From contig DKKR01000056.1 in the NCBI GenBank assembly GCA_002455375.1, positions 6,760 to 28,673 on the forward strand: DNA of 21,914 nt, written 5' to 3'. The notes below the pieces were generated by a model. The model worked only from the letters and a program-made list of their open reading frames with translations. It ran no database searches and was not told the DNA's origin. Position numbers and translations under genes: made by a program. This document shows, one piece after another, positions 15,223 to 21,914 of this stretch. The stretch's first letter is position 1. Every line of letters begins with the position of its first letter. The stretch comes from Bacteroidetes bacterium UBA6661 (lineage in GTDB: Bacteria > Bacteroidota > Bacteroidia > AKYH767-A > OLB10).

Positions 15223-16398
15223 CTATTTTTCTTTCTTACGTCTTTCTATTTCCTGTGTAATCATACTTAGTTCGCGCCCCATCTGACCACTCATGCTGGT
15301 ATTTTCAGCAGCACGTCTGAATAAGTAGGGCAACACGGACACTACAGGCCCATAAGGCACGTACTTACAAACACAGTAACCTGCATTGGCTAGATTAAAA
15401 CTGATGTGATCACTCATACCTAACAGCTGTGAAAACCAAATACGTTCATCAGAATTTGCAATGCCCTTCTCTTCCATAAGTTTTGCAAGTAAGGCACTGC
15501 TTTCTTCATTGTGAGTACCTGCACAAACAGCAACCATGTCTATATTTTCAATACACAATTTGATAGCTTCATTGTAGTCTTTATCACATGCTGCTTTATC
15601 AGGTTGTATTGGTGAAGGATAACCATTCAGTGCAGCACGTTCTCTTTCTTTTTCCATATAGGCACCACGCACTAACTTATATCCAATTTTGTAATTACCT
15701 GAACGGGCTTTAGCAATATTTTCTTTCATAAATGCAACCCTGTCATGACGATAAAGCTGAACTGTATTGAAAATAAGCGTTTTCTCTTTGTTGTATTTCA
15801 ACATCATGTCATCAACCATCTGATCAATGGCATCCTGAATCCATGTTTCTTCTGCATCAATAAACAAACGCACATTATTCTCTGCTGCTGTCTTACAAAT
15901 TGATTCAACTCTGGCTTTTAATCTTTGGAATTCTGCATCTTCAGCTCCTGTAAGCAGTACCTTACTGCTGACACGCTCTAACAAATCCATTCTGCCAACA
16001 CCGGTAACCTTAAACACAGAGAAAGGAATATTTTTCTTTCCGCTTGCATGTTTTACGGTTTTAATAATCTCTGCACAGCTATGATCAAAATCAGATTCAT
16101 TGTGATGTCCTTCTACAGAATAATCCAATATAGAACCTACTCCATATTTTCCAAGATTATTTATTGTTTCTGTGCATTGTTCAATGGTTTCTCCTCCGCA
16201 AAAATGTTTGTAAATGGTAGCCCTGATTAATGGTTTTATGGGCAAACCCATTTTCAAAACTGCATTGGTGAATCCCGGACCAATTTTTACCAGAAAATTA
16301 ATATTGATGAGCCTGAATAACCAATAGGCTCTTTTAAGATCTGCATCGCTCTTATAAGCAAATGCAACCTTCAGATTGTTGAATGATACGGATGGCAT
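15223..16398 (-). CDS. Proline dehydrogenase (FAD-dependent)
   Basis: 391 residues. It oxidises L-proline to pyrroline-5-carboxylate, passing electrons through FAD to the respiratory chain; it is the stand-alone first half of what is the fused enzyme PutA in many proteobacteria. Family motifs: FKVTG (129-133), LFIDAEET (178-185), YKLVRGAYMEKER (240-252), QLLGMSDH (324-331), and the proline-binding RRAAEN (361-366) near the C-terminus. The length fits the Bacteroidota monofunctional type, which carries an extra N-terminal helical part. No pyrroline-5-carboxylate dehydrogenase gene is in the window. It likely has its own promoter (16415-16422), giving a very short leader. Confidence 0.95.
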   Translation of the reverse strand: MPSVSFNNLKVAFAYKSDADLKRAYWLFRLININFLVKIGPGFTNAVLKMGLPIKPLIRATIYKHFCGGETIEQCTETINNLGKYGVGSILDYSVEGHHNESDFDHSCAEIIKTVKHASGKKNIPFSVFKVTGVGRMDLLERVSSKVLLTGAEDAEFQRLKARVESICKTAAENNVRLFIDAEETWIQDAIDQMVDDMMLKYNKEKTLIFNTVQLYRHDRVAFMKENIAKARSGNYKIGYKLVRGAYMEKERERAALNGYPSPIQPDKAACDKDYNEAIKLCIENIDMVAVCAGTHNEESSALLAKLMEEKGIANSDERIWFSQLLGMSDHISFNLANAGYCVCKYVPYGPVVSVLPYLFRRAAENTSMSGQMGRELSMITQEIERRKKEK

Positions 16399-16414
16399 AT
16401 TAAAAATTCTTTGC

Positions 16415-16422
16415 CAAAGATA
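16415..16422 (-). promoter_or_regulatory. -7 box for the proline dehydrogenase gene
   Basis: On the minus strand TATCTTTG matches TAnnTTTG perfectly, 16 bases before the ATG at 16398; the leader would be about 10 bases. No TTG is at the ideal distance upstream. The 201-base gap 16399-16599 otherwise holds two TAACCA repeats 11 bases apart (16500-16505, 16511-16516) and nothing else I can name. Confidence 0.5.
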
Positions 16423-16599
16423 ATTGAATTAAAATATCCGTAAATCTAATTTCTGCAAGAGGTAAATATGATATTAATCAACAGTTTAACATTTTGTTTT
16501 AACCATACCTTAACCAATCTGTCAAACTCTGTTTATGGGCATGGAAAGCTATTTGTGATAAAAGCTAAATACACTTTTTGAAATAAAGGTAGAATAATA

Positions 16600-17397
16600 T
16601 CACTCCATCAGCTCTTTCAATTTCCTTTCCAACTCATCTGGCGAAAGGTTTGAATAAAACTGTCCACCGGCAGCAATAGAAATCTGCCCGTTTTCTTCCG
16701 ATACTACCAAGGCTATTGCATCACTCTGTTCTGTAATACCTAAAGCTGCTCTGTGACGCATTCCGTAATGTGCAGGGACATCTAAACTTTCAGTGACAGG
16801 CAAAACACAGCGTGCAGCACGAATTCTGTTGCCACTTATTATAACAGCACCATCATGCAATGGGCTATTTTTAAAGAATATACTCTCTAAAAGTCGTTTG
16901 GAAACTTCGGCTTCCATAAAATCACCGGTACCTTCAAACAAATTCAAATCGGTTTTTCTGGTAACAACTATCAGAGCTCCCGTTTTTGTTTTCGACATGG
17001 AAACGCAGGCACGAACAATGGGCATGACACTTAATTCAACCGGTTGTTGTAGTTTGAAATTTCCATGTAAAAGATTCTTAAAAAAATCGCCACGGGTAAA
17101 AATAGTATTGGAGCCTACAAAAATTAAAAACCTGCGGAGCTCTTGCTGAAAAACAATGATAAGTGCTATGACACCAACTCCGATAAATTGTCCGAACAAT
17201 GCACCAAGCAATTGCATGTCGAGTACTTTCACAAAAAGCCACCACAGAAAATAGATGGTAAGAATGCCGATAAGAATATTCATAGCAACACCACCTTTCA
17301 GCAAACGGTAAAGCTTATACAACACCCATGCTACAATTAATACATCAATTATATCGAGCAGCCTTACTGTTAAAAATCCTATGTGAAACAACTCCAT
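16600..17397 (-). CDS. cdaA: Diadenylate cyclase CdaA
   Basis: 265 residues, standard CdaA length. It makes the second messenger cyclic di-AMP from two ATP; c-di-AMP controls potassium and osmotic balance and cell-wall homeostasis. Three transmembrane helices (about 10-28, 38-57 and 65-83) are followed by the DAC domain. The catalytic motifs are complete: PLHDGAVII with DGA at 182-184, and GMRHRAALG with RHR at 214-216. A final ELERKLKELM helix closes the protein. I see no linked cdaR, glmM or folP, partners found beside cdaA in other bacteria; 201 bases separate it from the proline dehydrogenase gene downstream. No good promoter box stands out in the 129 bases before it. Confidence 0.97.
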   Translation of the reverse strand: MELFHIGFLTVRLLDIIDVLIVAWVLYKLYRLLKGGVAMNILIGILTIYFLWWLFVKVLDMQLLGALFGQFIGVGVIALIIVFQQELRRFLIFVGSNTIFTRGDFFKNLLHGNFKLQQPVELSVMPIVRACVSMSKTKTGALIVVTRKTDLNLFEGTGDFMEAEVSKRLLESIFFKNSPLHDGAVIISGNRIRAARCVLPVTESLDVPAHYGMRHRAALGITEQSDAIALVVSEENGQISIAAGGQFYSNLSPDELERKLKELME

Positions 17398-17526
17398 ACC
17401 TGTGGCTATGATTACAAATAACAGAAGTTTATTTCAACATTACTGTTGTTTCATGATTTTTTTCGCACAATGTTGTTGACATTACATTTTAAGCTGCTAA
17501 TAAATACTTTGAAAAAAAGAAAACAA

Positions 17527-18762
17527 CTAAGTTTGCAATGCTCTTAATCGCTGTAGCAATGGCGGATGCGAGTAATAAAAGAAAACATACATGGGATGCG
17601 GAGTAAGGTTTGACAAACTATCTGAACTGAGTTTTTTTAATGCACTTGCCAATGCTTCTGCACTGAATGTTACTCTTGCAAAATTATCAGCTTCAAACTC
17701 ATTCTTTCTGGAATAAATATTCATAAGGATTCCTGTAATAAGTGATAAAGGTGAATACAATAAAGTAAATGCAATTAGACTTATAGACAGACTATACTCT
17801 GTTCCACCCAAAGCTAATGAAAACCATTCATTATTGATAAATACAGAGAGCAACCACAACATTAAAGCAGTTTGAAGTATTGAAAATATCATTGAAAACA
17901 GAGTATGTTTTTTCTTGTAATGTCCCACTTCATGAGCCAGTACAGCAACCAACTCATCTTTCGAATAATTATTTACCAAGGTGTCAAAAAGAACAATCTT
18001 TTTCTTTCCGCCTAATCCACTGAAAAATGCATTTGCCTTTGATGAGCGTCTGCTTCCATCCATCACATAGAGGTTAGCAACTTCAAATTTATTTTCATGA
18101 CAGTAGTTCTCAATTGCAGTTCGCACTTCGCCAGCAGCCAAAGGAGTAAGTTTATTGAACAATGGAAGAATTAACGAAGTGTAAAACATATTCAGCACCA
18201 CCATAAATATTGCAAAAACTGCAAGCATGTAAATCCAAAAATCACTTCCCGTGTATTGATAAAATAAAACAAATAAGGCCAACAAACTTCCGCCTAATGC
18301 TCCTGCAAGAAAATATCCTTTAATTCTGTCAGAAATAAAAACAGCAAGTGTTGTTTTATTAAACCCATAACGTGCCTCAATTCTAAAGGTAGAATAAAGT
18401 GAAAATGGAATACTTAACAAATCACTGAACAATGCAAAAGTTCCAAAAAACAGCAAGGTGGACCATAATAAATCTGTAGTGATGCTATGCACCCAACCAT
18501 CAAGCCAGCCATATCCACCAAGAATCAGAAAAAAGAAAGAAATGATAAACATTACAGTTTCACTAATCATTCCAAAGCGACTTTTCTCCCGCTCATATTG
18601 TTGTGATTTTTTATACCGCTCTTCGTCATAATATTGTTTTAGCTCATCCGGCTGCGTTTCTGATAAGTTAAGTAAATTTAAAATAGACAAACTCATACTC
18701 AACAGATAATTCAATACAAGTATTGATGCAATTATCCATAACAATAGTTCTTTTAATTCCAT
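17527..18762 (-). CDS. M48 family (Ste24-type) zinc metalloprotease
   Basis: 411 residues with about six transmembrane helices. The zinc site is LAHEVGHYKKKH (His277, Glu278, His281) with the third ligand region NEFEADNFA at 354-362, the Ste24 pattern. Ste24-type enzymes are barrel-like membrane proteases that cut CAAX proteins in eukaryotes; bacterial members take part in membrane protein quality control. Additional family landmarks are the long N-terminal linker (SETQPDELKQYYDEERY, 34-50), SIPFSLYSTFRIEARYGFNK near 117-136, and SKANAFFSGLG. Its start lies 10 bases inside the end of the lipid A deacylase-like gene, so the two are translated from one message. Confidence 0.93.
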   Translation of the reverse strand: MELKELLLWIIASILVLNYLLSMSLSILNLLNLSETQPDELKQYYDEERYKKSQQYEREKSRFGMISETVMFIISFFFLILGGYGWLDGWVHSITTDLLWSTLLFFGTFALFSDLLSIPFSLYSTFRIEARYGFNKTTLAVFISDRIKGYFLAGALGGSLLALFVLFYQYTGSDFWIYMLAVFAIFMVVLNMFYTSLILPLFNKLTPLAAGEVRTAIENYCHENKFEVANLYVMDGSRRSSKANAFFSGLGGKKKIVLFDTLVNNYSKDELVAVLAHEVGHYKKKHTLFSMIFSILQTALMLWLLSVFINNEWFSLALGGTEYSLSISLIAFTLLYSPLSLITGILMNIYSRKNEFEADNFARVTFSAEALASALKKLSSDSLSNLTPHPMYVFFYYSHPPLLQRLRALQT

Positions 18763-19871
18763 GCTTTATTTTTAAATTTATATCCTATTCCCCATTCTAT
18801 AAAATCGGCTCTTGCAATATGTGTTTTTAAGTTGATGCAAGCAAACAACCCATCATAAAAACAATAACGCATCCCCAATCTGTTATAAAACAAACCATCT
18901 TTTTTCCATGCATTTTTTGCATAAACACCCATTTGCAGCACAACAGAAAAATCTGAAAAAATTATTTCATACGCACCTGCAACACCTCCACGAAAATTTG
19001 AAATTGAACCTTGCGTTTTCATGTCTTCATACTCAAGTCGGTAATTAATTGTCGGGTCGTAGAACATATCTACACTTATGCCTGCTGCTGATTTAGGACT
19101 GTACTGTCTTAAGAATGCAGGAGAAAGTGTCCATGCATACCAGGTGCGCCCTGCAAGTGGATAAACCTGTTTGAAAGCCCATGCACTAAAAATTGTGAAG
19201 CGATTTCTTTTTTCAAAATTTACCGGCTCATGGCTGATAATTTTTTTTGACTCACCAAAACTATGGCTGTAATGTAGTTGTGCCGAAATTAAATTAATTC
19301 CTAAGTTGGGCATTGCTGCACTTCCATTTGAAAAATGCGTCAGCCCTATGGCAGGAACAATCCTATCACGCTTCGTTAGCCAAAACTCTGAGTGAAAGTT
19401 AAATGCTATGACAGCATTGAGATGTGACCCGATGGCCACATTCTGATAATTTTTATTTCTGTCATAAGGCTTGGTAATATATCCTAATCCCCATCCGAAC
19501 TGAAAATGTAAAAATGGCTTCTGTGACTTACCTAAAGGAATGTCAATATAAGGATAAACGGTATGCCCATAGCCTAACTGTTCTTTATTTCCTAATCCGA
19601 AAAAGCCATATTTAATTCCTGTTTCAGGAAAATGAAAGTGCTGATGCCATGACCGTTTGCCGTCTGCCTGATGTGACAATGTAATCATCATACCACCAAG
19701 GTGGTTATGTTGCAGTGGTTGTACTGAAGGCCGGTGAGCCATGACAAAACCATAATGCCCCTCTGCACCCAACATCCAGGAACCGTGTGTGACCTGTTGT
19801 CCATGCAGCGTAAGTGTAAGCATAAATAAAAATAGTGTGGACAGAAAACTAATGCCTGCTTTATGAATCAT
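18753..19871 (-). CDS. PagL-like lipid A deacylase / acyloxyacyl hydrolase (outer membrane beta barrel)
   Basis: 372 residues. A signal peptide (about 1-24, ending LHG before QQ) is followed by alternating aromatic strands typical of an outer membrane barrel, and the chain ends in a short strand. The active-site pattern LTHFSNGS (177-184) gives His179 and Ser181, matching the catalytic His and Ser of PagL, which removes the 3-O-acyl chain of lipid A. By eye, the position of the third PagL residue (Glu) is Asn193 in NLGIN, so the triad may be completed differently. The protein is about twice the length of PagL, like other Bacteroidota members. It overlaps the Ste24-type protease gene by 10 bases, and its start overlaps a possible upstream start of mazG on the other strand. 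Confidence 0.75.
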   Translation of the reverse strand: MIHKAGISFLSTLFLFMLTLTLHGQQVTHGSWMLGAEGHYGFVMAHRPSVQPLQHNHLGGMMITLSHQADGKRSWHQHFHFPETGIKYGFFGLGNKEQLGYGHTVYPYIDIPLGKSQKPFLHFQFGWGLGYITKPYDRNKNYQNVAIGSHLNAVIAFNFHSEFWLTKRDRIVPAIGLTHFSNGSAAMPNLGINLISAQLHYSHSFGESKKIISHEPVNFEKRNRFTIFSAWAFKQVYPLAGRTWYAWTLSPAFLRQYSPKSAAGISVDMFYDPTINYRLEYEDMKTQGSISNFRGGVAGAYEIIFSDFSVVLQMGVYAKNAWKKDGLFYNRLGMRYCFYDGLFACINLKTHIARADFIEWGIGYKFKNKAWN

Positions 19872-19878
19872 ACCTTTG
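19871..19878 (+). promoter_or_regulatory. -7 box for the mazG-trmD operon
   Basis: TACCTTTG matches TAnnTTTG perfectly and is followed by C as is common. It lies inside a longer in-frame reading of mazG that starts at 19863, so a transcript from here (about 19885) can only use the ATG at 19887 or 19899. Directly next to it, CAAAGAAA (19879-19886) reads TTTCTTTG on the minus strand, one mismatch from a -7 box for the deacylase gene. Confidence 0.5.
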
Positions 19879-19898
19879 CAAAGAAAATGCTTTTAGCA

Positions 19899-20684
19899 AT
19901 GGAAGAAAAATTAAATGCCTTTAAAAGAATTTGTACAATCATGGACGAGCTTCGTACGCAATGTCCATGGGATAAAAAGCAAACCATAGAATCGTTGCGC
20001 CATCTCACTATTGAAGAGGTTTATGAGTTGAGTGATGCCATCTTAGACAACAATTTAGAAGAGGTTAAAAAAGAATTGGGCGACATTATGTTACATTTAA
20101 TTTTTTATTCGCGCATTGCAGAAGAAAAAAACTTGTTTAACATTGCTGATGTAATTAATACAGAATGTGAAAAATTAATTTCGCGTCATCCACATATTTA
20201 TCCTGCTGCTGATGGACAAAAAATTGCTGTTGCCGATGAAGAAGAAGTAAAACGTAACTGGGAAAAGTTAAAAATGAAAGAAGGTAAGGAATCTGTATTA
20301 GAAGGAGTGCCACGCTCATTACCCAGTATGGTAAAAGCCCAACGCATCCAGGAGAAAGCTCGGGGTGCAGGTTTCGACTGGGAAAAACCCGAGCAGGTGT
20401 GGGAAAAAGTTGAAGAAGAGTTTAACGAATTTCAGGAAGCAGTGTCTCGCAAAGATCAAAAAGAAATGTCTGACGAATTGGGAGATGTTTTTTTCGCCTT
20501 AATCAATTACGCACGTTTTCACAATTTGAATCCTGATGAAGCATTAGAGCGCACAAACAGAAAATTCATTTCACGCTTCAGGTATATGGAAGAAAAGGTT
20601 AAGGAATCAGGAAAAACGTTACATGAACTATCGTTGGCGCAAATGGATGTTTTTTGGAACCAGGCCAAAACCACTGAAATCTGA
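19899..20684 (+). CDS. mazG: Nucleoside triphosphate pyrophosphohydrolase MazG
   Basis: 261 residues from the ATG at 19899 (273 if the ATG at 19863 is used). I choose 19899 because the MEEKLNAFKR start is the usual one for the family and because a promoter box lies at 19871-19878. MazG hydrolyses NTPs or dNTPs to the monophosphate and pyrophosphate, cleaning abnormal nucleotides and lowering (p)ppGpp. CPWDKKQT (22-29), LTIEEVYE with the acidic EEVYE (39-43), ELGD (59-62), RHPHIYP and the second MazG block with DELGDVFFALINYARF show the full two-domain form. Its stop overlaps the trmD start by one base (TGATG), so both are translated from one transcript. Confidence 0.95.
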   Translation: MEEKLNAFKRICTIMDELRTQCPWDKKQTIESLRHLTIEEVYELSDAILDNNLEEVKKELGDIMLHLIFYSRIAEEKNLFNIADVINTECEKLISRHPHIYPAADGQKIAVADEEEVKRNWEKLKMKEGKESVLEGVPRSLPSMVKAQRIQEKARGAGFDWEKPEQVWEKVEEEFNEFQEAVSRKDQKEMSDELGDVFFALINYARFHNLNPDEALERTNRKFISRFRYMEEKVKESGKTLHELSLAQMDVFWNQAKTTEI

Positions 20685-21373
20685 TGATGCACATTGATAT
20701 TATAACAGTACATCCCGGTTTACTTGAAGGCCCTTTCAGTCACTCTATTCTTAAAAGAGCCATTCAGAAAAATCTTGTTGAAATAAACATCATTAACCTT
20801 CGCGACTATGCCACCAACAAACATAAAAGCGTTGACGACTATGCCTTTGGCGGTGGTGCCGGAATGGTGATGATGATAGAACCTATTGACCACTGTATTA
20901 AAGACCTTAAATCGAAGAGAACTTATGACGAAGTCATCTATATGTCACCCGATGGCGAACAACTTAACCAGGGAATAAGCAATAGCCTGTCACTGAAAAA
21001 AAACATCATCATCCTTTGTGGTCATTACAAAGGTGTTGATGAAAGAGTGCGGCAGCATCTTATTACACGCGAAATTTCTGTGGGCGATTATGTTCTTTCA
21101 GGCGGTGAACTACCTGCAGCTGTACTTTGTGATAGTATCATCAGAATTATTCCGGGAGTATTAAATGATGAAACCTCTGCCCTGTCTGACTCTTTTCAGG
21201 ATAACCTGCTGGCACCACCAGTTTATACCCGACCGGCAAATTACAAAGGCTGGGATGTTCCTGAAGTTCTTTTATCCGGTAATGAAAGCCTTATTAATGA
21301 ATGGCGGCACCTACAAAGCCTGGAACGTACCCAAATAAGAAGACCGGACTTATCTGACGACAACAGCAAATAA
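20684..21373 (+). CDS. trmD: tRNA (guanine-N1)-methyltransferase TrmD
   Basis: 229 residues. TrmD methylates guanine 37 next to the anticodon, preventing frameshifts. It is a SPOUT enzyme; its knot is visible as LCGHYKGVDERV (111-122) and ISVGDYVLSGGELPA (131-145). The substrate segment DDYAFGGGAGM (51-61) and the C-terminal YTRPANYKGWDVPEVLLSG are standard. Two ATGs stand in tandem (20684 and 20687); the first overlaps the mazG stop. In many bacteria trmD sits with rpsP, rimM and rplS; here rplS follows 125 bases downstream, separated by a strong terminator, while rimM and rpsP are not in view. Confidence 0.97.
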   Translation: MMHIDIITVHPGLLEGPFSHSILKRAIQKNLVEINIINLRDYATNKHKSVDDYAFGGGAGMVMMIEPIDHCIKDLKSKRTYDEVIYMSPDGEQLNQGISNSLSLKKNIIILCGHYKGVDERVRQHLITREISVGDYVLSGGELPAAVLCDSIIRIIPGVLNDETSALSDSFQDNLLAPPVYTRPANYKGWDVPEVLLSGNESLINEWRHLQSLERTQIRRPDLSDDNSK

Positions 21374-21411
21374 CTGTTTTTCAATAAAATATGGTTTTTT
21401 AAATAAATTTT

Positions 21412-21451
21412 AAAAAGTTAGGAGAAATCTTATTTCCCTAAAGCTTTTTTT
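21412..21451 (+). terminator. Intrinsic terminator after trmD
   Basis: Stem arms 21417-21428 and 21432-21444 pair as TTAGG-(A)-GAAAT with ATTTC-CCTAA, a 10-bp stem with one bulged A and a 3-base loop. It continues after a small bulge through AAAAAG with CTTTTT and runs into seven Ts (21445-21451). It lies 38 bases after the trmD stop, just ahead of the rplS promoter box. It most likely ends the mazG-trmD transcript; an attenuator role for rplS is the alternative. Confidence 0.75.
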
Positions 21452-21453
21452 AC

Positions 21454-21461
21454 TATTATTG
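21454..21461 (+). promoter_or_regulatory. Probable -7 box for rplS
   Basis: TATTATTG followed by CAC is one mismatch from TAnnTTTG and starts two bases after the terminator T-run. Transcription would begin near 21468, giving a leader of about 30 bases to the ATG at 21499. No good -33 TTG is visible because the terminator stem fills that space. The leader has no Shine-Dalgarno sequence. Confidence 0.45.
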
Positions 21462-21498
21462 CACTCCCAAAATTTATCATCATCAAAACATTAAAGCG

Positions 21499-21870
21499 AT
21501 GGATTTAGTTAAATTAGCAGAAAAACAGTTAATACCGGTAAAAGATACTCCGGATTTCAAAGCTGGTGATACCATTACCGTTTTCTATAAAATTATTGAA
21601 GGTAATAAAGAGCGCGAGCAGCAGTTTCAGGGAGTAGTTATTCAACGTAAAGGACATGGAGCTACACAAACATTTACCGTTCGTAAAATTTCTAATGGTG
21701 TAGGTGTTGAACGTATTTTTCCATTGTACAGCCCTAAAATTACTAAAATTGATGTAAACAAACGCGGTGTTGTTCGTAGAGCAAGAATCTATTACCTGCG
21801 TAATGTTTCAGGTAAGGCTGCACGTATTGAAGAAAAAATTGTTAAGACAGGTGAGACCAAGAAAAAATAA
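21499..21870 (+). CDS. rplS: 50S ribosomal protein L19
   Basis: 123 residues, normal for L19 in this phylum. L19 sits at the 30S-50S interface and helps form bridges between subunits. The conserved core is clear: PDFKAGDTITVFYKI (18-32), GVVIQRKGHGATQTFTVRKIS, GVGVERIFPLYSPKI (67-81) and KRGVVRRARIYYLRNVSGKAARI. The C-terminus is a short lysine-rich tail. It is separated from trmD by a terminator and a promoter-like box, so it seems to be transcribed on its own. Confidence 0.98.
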   Translation: MDLVKLAEKQLIPVKDTPDFKAGDTITVFYKIIEGNKEREQQFQGVVIQRKGHGATQTFTVRKISNGVGVERIFPLYSPKITKIDVNKRGVVRRARIYYLRNVSGKAARIEEKIVKTGETKKK

Positions 21871-21891
21871 AAAAGTTTCATTTTGATTTGT

Positions 21892-21914
21892 AAAAAAAGC
21901 CTCGTCAATAAGCG
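21892..21914 (+). terminator. Probable rplS terminator, cut by the window edge
   Basis: Seven As (21892-21898) then GCCTCG (21899-21904), an 8-base spacer and CG at the last two bases have the look of the left half of a bidirectional terminator. The hairpin would be completed if the next bases are AGGC followed by Ts. It lies 21 bases after the rplS stop. Confidence 0.45.

Noticed and set aside
17435..17483. Two small hairpins between cdaA and the M48 protease gene
   Set aside because: Stems are only 5 bp and neither is followed by a T-run on the minus strand, so they do not qualify as terminators.

Overview
The window is chromosomal housekeeping DNA from a member of the Bacteroidota, probably an uncultured Chitinophagales/Sphingobacteriia-type lineage (phylum confident, lower rank a guess). 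The signs are an AT-rich sequence, almost no Shine-Dalgarno sites, several -7 boxes of the Bacteroidota form TAnnTTTG (one with a TTG exactly 20 nt upstream), and gene families typical of the phylum: rhomboid with a DUF6576-like tail, split 5'-nucleotidase, dnaA followed by a low-molecular-weight phosphatase, and CdaA. There are no rRNA or tRNA genes, insertion sequences, prophage or CRISPR arrays, and no gene-free stretch longer than about 215 bases.

Layout. Positions 1-2509 (+) hold a tight operon: the C-terminal part of a rhomboid protease, a second full rhomboid protease, and a membrane-anchored endonuclease/exonuclease/phosphatase (EEP) protein. Positions 2622-3356 (+) encode a stand-alone Cas6-type RNA endonuclease with no array or other cas gene in view, the least expected gene here. 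Next comes a glycan polymerase (GT51) with a long AsmA-like N-terminal region (3420-5354, +). It converges on a minus-strand block of a secreted glutathione peroxidase, RimO, and a small secreted protein of unknown function (5361-7739), whose last two genes share a well-formed promoter. From 7955 (+) a 5'-nucleotidase is encoded as two overlapping genes, C-terminal domain first as a lipoprotein, then the metallophosphatase domain with a Tat signal.

Positions 9801-14080 (+) form a five-gene dnaA operon: DnaA, LMW protein-tyrosine phosphatase, RsmI-like methyltransferase, a four-helix membrane protein, and a secreted beta-propeller protein with a lysine-rich tail. An FAD amine oxidase-type enzyme (14181-15221, +) converges with proline dehydrogenase (15223-16398, -). 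Further minus-strand genes are the diadenylate cyclase CdaA, an M48/Ste24 protease, and a PagL-like lipid A deacylase that overlaps the protease gene. Divergent to that pair is mazG, then trmD (1-base overlap), a strong terminator, and rplS with its own promoter.

Taken together, the genes cover membrane proteolysis, envelope building and lipid A editing, ribosome and tRNA modification (RimO, RsmI-like, TrmD, L19), nucleotide housekeeping (5'-nucleotidase, MazG), c-di-AMP signalling and replication initiation. The clearest candidate for unknown biology is the lone Cas6-like nuclease. Secondary leads are the AsmA-GT51 architecture, the unknown genes attached to rimO and dnaA, and the interlocked divergent start region of mazG and the deacylase gene.
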